Below, one piece after another: positions 1 through 11,170 of a stretch of 64,000 bases of DNA. Both the position numbers and the translations under genes were made by a program. The DNA is from Ehretia macrophylla. Taxonomy: Eukaryota; Streptophyta; Magnoliopsida; Boraginales; Ehretiaceae. How positions within the stretch are numbered: position 1 is the stretch's first letter; every line of letters begins with the position of its first letter. The stretch is taken from positions 37,164,152 to 37,228,151 of the forward strand of contig CM075775.1 in the NCBI GenBank assembly GCA_037974665.1, given 5' to 3'. Below the pieces are notes generated by a model. That model saw nothing but the letters and a program-made list of their open reading frames with translations. It made no database searches and had not been told where the DNA came from.

Positions 1-1360
1 AACACAGATTTCAAGTTTCATGATGATGGTATTTGGAGGTTTAGGAATCGGATTTGTGTTCCTAATGAACCAGAGCTGAAAAAGAAGATTCTTGAAGAAG
101 CCCATAATTCAAGATACACTATTCACCCCGGCAGAATAAAGATGTACCGGGATTTGAAGCAACACTATTGGTGGAATAACATGAAAAGAGAGATTGCGGA
201 GTTTGTGGCACGGTGTTTAACTTGCCAGAGAGTCAAAGTGGAACATCAACGATCGGCAGGTTTACTTCAGCTGTTGGAGATTCCTCAATGGAAATGGGAA
301 CATATAACTATGGACTTTGTTATGGACCTGCCCAGGTCACAAAAGGGTCATGACGCCGTTTGGGTCATAATGGATAGATTGACCAAGTCAGCACACTTCT
401 TGCTGATGAACAAGGAGGATAGTCCTGAGAAATTGGGAGATATGTATGTGGCGGAGATTGTAAGATTGCACGGGATTCCTGTGAGTATTGTATCGGATAG
501 GGATTCTTGTTTTACTTCCCGATTTTCGAAGAGATTGCAAGAAGCTTTGGGAACGAAGTTAAGTTTCAGCACGGCTTATCACCCTCAGACTGATGGACAA
601 TCGAAGAGAACTATTCAGATTCTGGAGGATATGCTGAGGGCGTGTGTTTTAGATTTCGGGAAAGGTTGGGAGAAATATCTGTATCTAGCGGAGTTCGCTT
701 ATAATAATAGTTATCAGGCCACTATCGGGATGGCCCCATTTGAGGCGTTGTATGGACGTAAGTGTCGATCCCCAATTTACTGGGATGAAGTAGGTGAAAC
801 GAAGACTTTTGACCCGACCCTTCTACCTGAACTTATGAAGACTGTTGATAATATTCACCTCATCCAGAACGAATGCTTACCGCCCAAAGCAGGCAGAAAA
901 GTTATGCAGACCGACGGAGGCGGAGCCTAGAGTTTGAGGTTGACGACAAGGTGTTCTTGAAGATATCACCCCGGAGGGGACTGATTAAACACGGCAAGGG
1001 TAGAAAGTTGAGCCCGAGATTTGTAGGACCATTTGAGATAATTGAGAAGGTTGGCAAATTGGCGTATCGCCTGGAACTACCCCAAAACATTTCCAATATT
1101 CACGACGTCTTTCATGTTTCGATGCTGCGGAAGTATCACCTCATCCATCACATATCTTGAAGCCAGAGCCGTTGCAGCTTCGGGAGAACTTGTCTTATGA
1201 GGATAAGCCCATTCGGATCCTAGACCAGCAAGATCGGGAATTGCGCAGCAAAACTATACCGATGGTGAAAGTGTTTTGGGATCATCATGGAATTGAAGAA
1301 GCAACATGGGAAAGGTGAGACCAGATGGAGCAACAATATCCAGCTTTATTTCAAACGTAA
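1..1360 (+). pseudogene. Integrase-chromodomain end of a gag-pol polyprotein, broken
   Basis: The reading frame is open from base 1, inside the RNase H-integrase linker. Then follow the integrase zinc finger (two His near 115-135, CLTC near 213-225), the catalytic core with the first Asp in MDFVMDLP and the second in VSDRD, and the GPF motif after about 1025. The third catalytic residue is changed: the codon at 604-606 is AAG (Lys) where both other copies have Glu, so this integrase should be inactive. Single-base deletions relative to the other copies lie near 866-870 and near 1134. A TGA at 1316-1318 stands where the others have CGA. The end is a chromodomain (KVFWDHHGIEEATWE), the module that ties such integrases to heterochromatin. 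The last codons run to a stop at 1358-1360. Confidence 0.92.
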
Positions 1361-1387
1361 TATTGAATTTCGGTACGAAATTCTTTT

Positions 1388-1400
1388 AAGGAGGGGAGGA
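1388..1400 (+). other. Polypurine tract
   Basis: AAGGAGGGGAGGA lies immediately before the LTR start TGTGAGGCCC at 1401. This is the expected place for the primer of plus-strand DNA synthesis in an LTR retrotransposon. The same tract occurs next to the 3' LTR of both minus-strand elements. Confidence 0.88.
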
Positions 1401-3537
1401 TGTGAGGCCCGATCTCGATTTGCGTGCGATACCTCGTTTCGTGTGCCCTAACCTAGATTTACGTGCCTTGACCTAGGTTTAAGAATTGTGTTTCGTTTTA
1501 TATGCCTTGCATTGAATTACGTGCATTCATTTAGGGTTACGTGCATTTACTTGGAAAACGTTCATTCGTCTCGTAGTTCGTGCCCTACCTCGTAGTGCGT
1601 GCCCTAGACCTAGGAAAACGTGCCCTCAAGTTAATCAAGAAAGCATCTTACACGAAGCACTAGATCAATAATTAATCCTACAAATTCCACTAACTAATAT
1701 TAAATTACTAATTCAACCCACTAGAAGACAAAATCTCACAAAAAGCTAGACATTCCTTATTCTTTATTCCTTATTCTTTTGCACTTTCAAACATACAATT
1801 AATTAATGCTCAAAAGATGACAAAGATTCAGCATTTTCATGCCTTGGCCGACCACCTTGTGGCATTTATGCTTGCTTGCTCAATTCAAAATTAATTCTAG
1901 ACAATTCTATGACAAGTTATGACACAAATGCATAAAAAAACTAGCTCAAAACTCTACCAAACTCCACCAATCTCGACATAAGCTCCTTGCCATGCTACGT
2001 AATTCAAAAACCATGCTTCTTGAAGACACAAATCTGATTTTTACATGCCCAAGGCCGACACAAGCTTCTATTTTTCTTTCATTTCTCTCATTTCCTCACA
2101 TTTCTCTCTCTCCCTCTCATTCTTCTCTCTTTCTCTCGGCTTTAGCTGAGTTCCTATGCTCCATAGCTCATCTTCATCACTCCATGGTTAATCAAGGCAA
2201 GCAAGAAGGTAGGGAACTCGACTAAGCAAGCTAGGTTGCAAGAAAACTCACATGCAAGCTCTTTGAACAACCATTTCGGCTTAGGTGAGTTTGCTAGCTT
2301 CCATTTATTTTGTTCTTGTTCTAACCACATGCATCTACTAAGAACTTGGTCACTAAGCTAGGAAAAATAGAGAAAATCGAGTGGTGTCTTGCTAAGCAAG
2401 GAAGAAGATCAACTTTGTGCTTCACCAAGAGTCTTGTGCATCTTCTTGTTGTTTTGCTAAGGTGAGGGCTAAAACTTCTTGAAAATCTTTTAAAAAAACC
2501 CACATGCATGCTCTTAAATGTTTATCTTTGCTTCTGTACATGAGATATATGTGTGTTCATAAGCTTTTACAACAATGCATGTCAAGATTTTGGGCTAGAA
2601 TGTGATGTTAGATGAAATCGTGCATGTGATAGCTTTCTGTCTTGTTGGTGCGAGGTGATTTTGGCTAGGTAAATGATGTTGAAAATGCGTGAACATTTTT
2701 CACAGAAATAGGCCAAAGCTAATTTTGACTCTAAGGTCCTCAAAATGGCAAATCATTAAAATGTGTCCAAATCTGGAAAGTCTGGAAAAATGAAGTAAGT
2801 TTTGGCAGATTCACTGACCTTGTGGAACGAACCAGTTTTGACTTAGTAAATGATATTCAAAATGCATGAAATTTGGTGTGCTACTATATTTTTCAGTTCT
2901 GGACGTTTTTGTCAGAAATGGACTAAGGCTAAATCTGACCCTAAGGACCTCAAAAACGACAGGTATTGAAATGTGTGCAAATCTGGACAGTTTTGTGCAA
3001 TCCCACTGTTTTGGCTATAACTATTGAACCCGAACTCCAAATGATGCGAGGTTTGTTTCTGAATTTAGATCACTTATTAAGATTTAATCTGACATCTTAT
3101 TCACTGTATTTGGAGATTGTTTGCTTGTCTTAATGACTGTGAGAAAACAGCCCATTGCAGTGAAGGTTTCACTTAGTAATATGCTTAGAAAAATTATTGT
3201 AGCTTCTCTTGTTGTGTTAAATGCTTGGGATTGTGGCATTGGGATGTTGTGTGGACTATTTTGAATACTTGAGGGTGTTTGAATCAATCGATGCATGGCT
3301 TGGGTTTGATTTTGAGATGACTTGGGGCTTAATCGCACGGGTAAGCACGAATTGGAACCCTAGTAACTAGGTGAATTTGCTAAGTGTTGATCCTTGGGAT
3401 GTTGTGTTGGATTATGTGTTTAGTAGGCTGCCCGTAGTTGCCCTTGTAGCCCTAAATATGATTTCGATGATTTCATGTTGATAAGTAGGTTTTTTTTGCA
3501 CCTGGTCCCACGTAGATGTCGTTGCATGTTGAATAAT
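1401..3537 (+). repeat. 3' LTR, truncated by satellite
   Basis: It starts TGTGAGGCCCGA, the LTR start of this family. The first 250 bp hold many short GTGC/ACGTGC-containing units. A CT-rich tract lies at about 2075-2140. The two-copy direct repeat of the LTR family is at about 2650-3010; its first copy lacks about 34 bp present in other LTRs. Homology ends after GTTGAATAATC at about 3537 and the next bases are satellite. No gene is seen here; the short open frames (such as 1992-2225) are not shared with a known protein. Confidence 0.9.
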
Positions 3538-6500
3538 CAAAAGTAGAAAAGTGTTCAGAAACTGATGAAAACGTTCAAATTTGGTGTTCAAAAACAGGTG
3601 TAGCCGAGCAGGCTTGCTGCTCTCTTCGTAGAGCTCTAGGAGAGCTTTCCAACGGTATGCTGTGCGCCGCGTAACTCATTACGAATCAAAAGTTATAGGC
3701 ACTGGAGCGACGGAGATATGGTCTGAAGCCCCAAGTCGTCGGTTTGCGGGCCCAACTCTACGTGATGTGAAGTTGTCTTGCCCAAGGTGGTGTGGGATTC
3801 GGTAATAAAAATGTGATGGATTAAGTTGTTGTCCTTTTCGCGGCTCACAACGTACGATCCAGGATGGAAAAATAGCGCAAAAGTAGAAAAGTGTCCAGAA
3901 ACTGATGAAAACGTTCAAATTTAGGGTCCGAAAATAGGTGTAGCCGAGCAGGCTTGCTGCCCTCGTCGTAGAGGTCAAGGGGAGCTTTCCAACGGTATGC
4001 TGTGCGCCACGTAACTTCTTACGAATCAAAAGTTATGGGCACCGGAGCGAAGGAGACCTGGTCCGAAGCCCCACGCCTTCGATTTGCGGGCCTAGCCTCT
4101 ATGTGAAGTGAAGTTGTCTTGCCCAATGTGGCGTGGGATTCGGTAATAAAAATGTGATAGATTAGGTTGTCGTCCTTTTCGCGACTCACGACGTATGATC
4201 CAGAATGAAAAAATAGCGCAAAAGTAGAAAAGTGTCCAGAAATTGATGAAAAAGTTCAAATTTGGGGTCCGAAAAAAGGTGTAGCCGAGCAGGCTTGCTG
4301 CCTCATCGTAGAGCTCTAGGAGAGCTTTCCAAAGGTATACCGTACGCCACGTAACTCCGTTCGAATCAAAACTTATGGGCACCGGAGCGACGAAGACTTG
4401 GTCCTAAGCCCCACGCCCTCAATTTGTGAGCCCAACCTCTACGTGAAGCGAAGTTGTCTTACCCAAGGCGGCGTGGGATTCGGTACTAGAAATGTGATGG
4501 ATTAAGTAGTCGTCCTTTTCGCGGCTCACGACATACGATCCGGGACAGAAAAATAGCGCAAAAATAGAAAAGTGTCCAGAAACGAATGAAAACATTCGAT
4601 TTTGGGCTCCGAAAACCAGCGCAGCCGAGCAAGCTGGCTACCTTTGTCGTAGAGCTCTCGGAGAGCTTTCCAACAGTATGTTGTGCGCCGCATAATTCCT
4701 TACGGATCAAAAGTTATGGACACCGAAGCGACGGAGACTTGGTCCTAAGCCCCACGCCCTCAGTTTGCGGGCCTAGGCTCTACGTGAAGCAAAGTTGTCT
4801 TGCCTAAGGTGGCGTGGGATTCAGTAATAGAAATGTGATGGATTAGGTTGTCGTCTCCTTCGAGGCTCATGACGTACGATCTGGGACGGAAAAACAGCGC
4901 AAAAGAAGAAAAGTTTCCAAAAACTGATGAAAACGTTTAGTATTGGTGTCCGAAAATAGGTGCAGTCGAGTAGGATTGCTGCCCCAATCGTAGAGCTCTC
5001 GGAGAGCTTTCCAATGGTATGTTGTGCGCCGTGAACTCCTTACAGATCAAAAGTTATGGGCACCAGAGCGACGAAGACATGGTCCGAAGCCCCATGCCCT
5101 CGGTTTACGGGCCCAACCTGTACGTGAAGCGAAGTTGTCTTGCCTAAGGTAGCATGGGATTCGGTAATAGAAATGTGATGGATTAGGTTGTCGTCTTTTT
5201 CGCCCCTCATGACGTACGATTCGGGACGGAAAAACAACGCAAAAAAGGAAAAGTGTACAAAAATTGATGAAAACGTTCGATTTTGGGCGCCGAAAAGAGG
5301 CACAACCGAGCAGGCTTGCTGCCCACGTCGTACAGCTCTCGGAGAGTTTTCTAACGTATGTTGTGTGCCGCGTAACTCCTTACGGATCAAAAGTTATGGG
5401 CACCAGAGCGACGGAGACCTGGTCCGAAGCCCTAAGCCTTCGTTTTGCGGGCCCAGATTTACGTGAAACGAAGTTGTCTTGCTCAAGGTGGCATGGGATT
5501 CGGTAATAGAAATGTGATGGATTAGGTTGTCGTCCTTTTCGCGGCTCACGAAGTACGATCCAAGACAGAAAAATAGCGCAAAAGAAGAAGAGTGTCCAAA
5601 AACTGATGAAAACGTTCAAATTTTTGGTCCGAAAATAGGTGTAGCCGAGCAGGCTTACTACCTCCATCGTAGAGCTCTTGGAGAGCTTCCCAACGGTATG
5701 CTGTGCGCCGTGTAACTCCTTACGGATCAAAAGTTATGGGCACCGGAGCGACGGAGACCTGGTCCTAAGCCCCACGCCCTTGGTTTGCGGGCCCAGGCTC
5801 TACGTGAAGCGTAGTTGTCTTGCCCAAGATGGCATGGGATTCGGTAATAGAAATGTGTTGGATTAGGTTGTCGTCCTTTTCGTGGCTCATGACGTACGAT
5901 CCGGGACAGAAAAACAGCACAAAAGAAGAAAAGTGTCCAGAAATTGATGAAAACCTTTTATTTTGGGCTCCAAAAATTGGCGCAATTGAGCAGGCTTGCG
6001 ACCACCGTTGTAGAGCTCTTGGAGAGCTTTCTAACGATATATTGTGCGTCGCGTAGCTCCTTACGGATCAAAAGTTATGGGCACCGGAGCGACGGAGACC
6101 TGGTCCTAAGCCCCACGCCCTCGGTTTGCGGGCCCAACCTCTACGTGAAGCGTAGTTGTCTTGCCTAAGGTGCCATGGGATTCGGTAATAGAAATGTGAT
6201 GGATTAGGTTGTCGTCCTTTTCGCGAGTCATGACGCACGATCCAGGACGGAAAAACAGCGAAAAAGAAGAAAAGTGTCGAGAAACTGATGAAAACGTTCA
6301 ATTGTGGGCTCCGAAAACAAGCACAACCGAGTAGGCTTGCTGCCCCAGTTGTAGAGCTCTCGGAGAGCTTTCCAATTGTATGCTGTACGCCGTGAAACTC
6401 CTTACATTTCAAAAGTTATAGGCACCGGAGCGACGGAGACCTGGTCCTAAGCCCTACGCTCTTGGTTTGCGGGCCCAGCCTCTACGTGAAGCGAAGTTGT

Positions 6501-9500
6501 CTTGCCTAAGGTGCGGTGGGATTCGGTAATAAAAATGTGATGGATTAGGTTGTCATCCTTTTCGCGGCTCACGACGTACGATCCGGGACGGAAAAACAGT
6601 GCAAAAGAAGAAAAATGTCCAGAAACTGATGAAAACGTTCAATTTTGGGCTCCGAAAAAAGGCGCAGCCGAGCAGGCTTGCTGCTCCCATCATAGAGCTC
6701 TCGGAGAACTTTCCAACGGTATGATGTGCGCCGCGTAACTCCTTACGCATCAAAACTTATGGGCATCGGAGCGACGGAGACCTGGTCCTAAGCCCCACGC
6801 CCTCAATTTGTGGGCCCAACCTCTACGTGAAGAGAAGTTGTCTTGCCCAAGGTGGCATGGGATTCGGCACTAGAAATGTGATGAATTAGGTTGTCGTCCT
6901 TTTCGCGGCTCACGACGTACGATCCAGGACAGAAAAACAGCGTAAAAGAAGAAAAGTGTCCAGAAACGGATGAAAATGTTTGATTTTGGACTCCAAAAAT
7001 AGGCGCAGCCGAGCAGGCTGGCTACCCTCGTCGTAGAGCTCTTAGAGAGCTTTCCAACAGTATGTTGTGCGACGCGTAACTTCTTACGGATCAAAAGTTA
7101 TGGGTACCGAAGCGACGGAGACTTGGTCCTAAGCCCCACGCCCTTGGTTTACGGGCCCAGGCTCTACGTGAAGCAAAGTTTTCTTCCCTAAGGTGGCGTG
7201 GGATTCGGTAATAGAAATGTGATGGATTAGGTTATCGTCCCCTTCGCGGTTCACGACGTACGATCCGAGATGGAAAAACAGTGCAAAAGAAGAAAACTGT
7301 CCAGAAACTGATGAAAACGTTCAATATTGGGGTCCAAAAATAGGTGCAGTCGAGCAGGCTTGCTGCCCCAGTCGAAGAGTTCTCGGAGAGCTTTCAAACG
7401 GTATGTTGTGCGCCGTGTAAATCCTTACAGATCAAAAGTTATTGGCACCGGAGCGACAGAGACATGGTCCGAAGCCCCATGCCCTCGGTTTGCGGGCCCA
7501 CCCTCTACGTGAAGCGAAATTGTCTTGCCCAAGGTGGCATGTGATTCGGTAATGGAAATGTGATGGATTAGGTTGTTGTCCTTTTCGCGGCTCATGACGT
7601 ACGAACCGGGACGGAAAAACACTGCAAAAGAAGAAAAGTGTACAAAAACTTATGAAAACGTTCGATTTAGGGTGTCGAAAAGAGGCACAACCGAGCAGTC
7701 TTGATGCCCACATCGTAGAGCTCTCGGAGAGCTTTCTAACGGTATGTTGTGCGCCGCGTAACTCCTTACGGATCAAAAGTAATGGGCACCAGAGCGACGG
7801 AGACCTGGTCCGAAGCCCCACGCCTTCGGTTTGCGGGCCCAACCTCTACGTGAAGCGAGTTGTCTTGCTCAAGGTGGCGTGGGATTCGGTAATAGAAATG
7901 TGATGGATTAGGTTGTCGTCCTTTTCGCGGCTCACGAAGTACGATCCAAGACGGAAAAACAGCGCAAAAGAAGAAGAGTGTCCAAAAACTGATGAAAATG
8001 TTCAAATTTGTGGTCCAAAAATAGGTGTCGCCGAGCAGCCTTACTGCCCCCGTCGTAGAGCTCTTGGAGAGCTTTCCAACGGTATGCTGTGCGCCGTGTA
8101 ACTCCTTACGGATCAAAAGTTATTGGCACCGGAGCGACGGAGACCTGGTCCTAAGCCCCACGCCCGCGGTTTGCGGGCCCAGGCTCTACGTGAAGCGAAG
8201 TTGTCTTGCCCAAGGTGCCATGGGATTCGGTAATAGAAATCTGATGGATTAGGTTGTCGTCCTTTTCGCAGCTCACGACGCACGATCCAGGACGGAAAAA
8301 CAGCGAAAAGGAAGAAAAGTGTCGAAAACTGATGAAAACGTTCAATTTTGGGCTCCGAAAACAGGCGCAATTGAGTAGGCTTGCTGCCCTCGTCGTAGAG
8401 CTCTCGGAGAGCTTTCCAACGGTATGCTGTGCACTGCGTAACTCTTTACGGATCAAAAGTTATGGGCACCGGAGTGACGGAGACCTAGTCCTAAGCCCCA
8501 CGCCATCGGTTTGCGGGCCCAGCCTCTATGTGAAGCGAAGTTGTCTTGCCCAAGGTGGAGTGGGATTCGTTAATAGAAATGTGATTGATTAGGTTGTCGT
8601 CCTTTTCGCGGCTCACGACGTACGATCCGGGACAAAAAAATAGTGCAAAAGAAGAAAAGTGTCCAGAAACTATTGATAACGTTTGATTTTAGTGTCTGAA
8701 AATAGGTGCAGCAAAGCAGGCTTGCTTCCCCCATTTTAGAGCTCTCGGAAAGCTTTCCAACAGCATGCTGTGCGCCGTGTAACTCCTTACGAATCAAAAG
8801 TTATGGGCACCGGAGCGACAGAGACCTGGTCCTAAGCCCCACACCCTCGGTTTGCTGGCCCAGCGTCTACGTGAAGTGAAGTTGTCTTGCCCAAGGTGGC
8901 ATGGGATTCAGAAATAGAAATGTGATGGATTAGGTTGTCGTCATTTTCGCGGCTCACGACGTACGATCCGGGACGAAAAAACAACGCAAAAGAAGAAAAG
9001 TGTCCAGAAACTGTTGAAAACGTTCGATTTTGGGCTTCAAAAATAAGCACAGCAAAGCAGGCTTGCTGCCTTCGTCGTAGAGCTCTTGAAAATCTTTCCA
9101 ATGGTATGCTATGTGCCGCGTAACTCCTTACGGATCAAAAGTTATGGGCACCGAAGCGACGGAGACCTAGTCCTAAGCCCCACGCCCTCGGTTTGCGGGC
9201 CCAACCTCTACGTGAAGCGAAGTTGTCTTGCCCAAGGTGCCGTGGGATTCGGTAATAGAAATGTGATGGATTAGGTTGTCATCCTTTTCGAGGCCCACGA
9301 CGTACGATCCAGGACAGAAAAATAGCTCAAAAGAAGAAAAGTCTCTAGTAATCGATGAAAATGTTTAATTTTGGGCTCCGAAAATAGGCGCAGCCGAGCA
9401 GGCTTGCTACTCCCGTCATAGAGCTCTCGGAGAGCTTTCCAACGGTATGCTGTGTGCCGCATAACTCCTTACGGATCAAAAGTTATGGGCACCGGAGCGA

Positions 9501-11170
9501 CGGAGACCTGGTCCTAAGCCCCACACCCTCGGTTTGCGGGACCAGCCTCTACGTGAAGCGAAGTTGCCTTGCCCAAGGTGGCGTGGGATTCGGTAATAGA
9601 AATGTGATGGATTAGGTTGTCATCCTTTTTGCGGCTCACGTCGTACGATCCGGGACGAAAAAACAACGCAAAAGAATAAAAATGTCCAGAAACTGATGAA
9701 AACGTTCAATTTTGGGTGCCAAAAATAGGCATAACTTGGCAGGCTTGCTGCCCCCGTTGTAGAGCTCGAGGAGAGCTTTCCAACAGTATGTTGTGCGCCG
9801 CGTAACTGCTTACGAATCAAAAGTTATGGGCACCGGAGCGACAGAGACCTGCTCCTAAGCCCCACGCCCTTGGTTTACGGGCCCAGCCTCTATGTGAAGC
9901 GAAGTTGTCTTGCCCAAGGTGGCATGGGATTCGGTAGTAGAAATGTGATGGATTAGGTTGTCGTCCTTTTCGCGGCTCACGACTTACGATCCGGGATGAA
10001 AAAATAGCGCAAAAGAAGAAAAGTGTCCAGAAACTGATGAAAACGTTCGATTTTGGGCTCCGAAAATAGGTGCATCCGAGCAGGCTGGCTACCCTCGTCG
10101 TAGAGCTCTCGGAGAGCTTTCCGACAGTATGCTGTACACTGCGTAATGCCTTACTGATAAAAAGTTATGGGCACCGAAGCGACGGAGACCTGGTCCTAAG
10201 CCCCACTCCCTCGGTTTGAGGGCCCAGGCTCTACATAAAGCGAAGTTGTCTTGCCCAAGGTGGCTTGGGATTCGGTAATAGAAATATGATGGATTAGGTT
10301 GTCATCCTTTTCGCAGCTCACGACGTACGATCCAAGACAAAAAAACAGAGCAAAAGAAGAAAAGTGTCCAGAAACTGATGAAAACGTTCGATTTTGGGCT
10401 CCGAAAAGAGGCCCAACCAAGCAGCCTTGTTGCCACCATCGTAGAGCTCTCAGAGAGCTTTCCAACGGTATGCTGTACACCGCGTAACTCCTTACGGATC
10501 AAAAGTTATGGGCACCGGAGCGACGGAGACCTGGTCCTAAGCCCCACGCCCTCAGTTTGCGGGTCCAGCCTTTACGTGAAGCGAAGTTGTCTTGCCCAAG
10601 GTGGCGTGGTATTCGGTAATAAAAATGTGATGGATTAGGTTGTCGTCCTTTTCGCGGCTCACGACGTACGATCCGGGACGGAAAAACAGCGCAAAAGAAG
10701 AAAAGTGTCCAGAAACTGATGAAAATGTTGATTTTGGGCTCCGAAAATAGGCACAACTGAGCAGGATTGTTGCCCCAGTCGTAGAGCTCTCAGAGAGCTT
10801 TCCAACGTTATGCTGTGCACCGCGAAACTCCTTACGAATCAAAAGTTATGGGCACCGGAGCGACGGAGACCTGATCCTAAGCCCCACGCCCTCGGTTTGC
10901 GGACCCAGCCTCTACGTGAAGTGATGTTTTCTTGCCCAAGGTGCCATGGAATTCGGTAATAGAAATGTGATGGATTAGGTTGTCGTCCTTTTCGTGGCTC
11001 ACGACGTACGATCCGGGATGGAAAAACAGCGCAAAAGAAGAAAAGTGTCCAGAAACTAATGAAAATGTGCGATTTTGGGCTCCGAAAACTGGCGCAGCCT
11101 AGCAAGCTGGCTGCCCTCGTCGTAGAGCTCTCGGAGAGCTTTCCAACAGTATGCTGTGCACCGCGTATCT
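3538..11170 (+). repeat. 341-bp tandem satellite, plus-oriented block 1
   Basis: About 22 head-to-tail copies of a monomer near 341 bp. Landmarks that recur at 339-342 bp steps include GATGGATTAGGTTGTCGTCC, GATGAAAACGTTC, GAGAGCTTTCCAAC and ATCAAAAGTTATGGGC. Monomers differ by roughly 5-15 percent by eye. Because 341 is not a multiple of three, the many 60-116-codon open frames inside monomers cannot read through the array and are not taken as genes. The block starts out of phase against a cut LTR and ends at the insertion point of the 12-kb element. From about 4.75 kb on it is a duplicate of 23.9-29.2 kb. Confidence 0.97.
11166..11170. repeat. Target-site duplication TATCT, left copy
   Basis: TATCT ends the satellite just before the LTR end at 11171. 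The same five bases follow the other end of the element at 23178. An undisturbed monomer at about 29187-29205 reads GCGTATCTCCTCACGAATC, which is the empty site. Confidence 0.95.

Larger units (their letters stand above)
1..3537 (+). mobile_element. Truncated Ty3/gypsy chromovirus (Tekay/Del type), 3' part
   Basis: This is the downstream end of a retrotransposon that enters from the left edge. It contains the linker after RNase H, integrase, chromodomain, a polypurine tract and about 2.1 kb of the 3' LTR. The LTR matches the other LTRs here until about 3537, where it stops in mid-sequence and satellite begins, so roughly the last 1.4-1.6 kb of the LTR, including the TATA-like region, is missing. 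No target duplication can be seen at this end. The coding part aligns codon by codon with the two minus-strand elements in the window, so it belongs to the same family, but it carries two frameshifts and a nonsense codon. Confidence 0.93.

Noticed and set aside
3538..11170. CENP-B box-like motif in the satellite
   Set aside because: I looked for TTCGnnnnAnnCGGG on both strands of the monomer and found only partial likenesses (for example TTCGCTTCACG).
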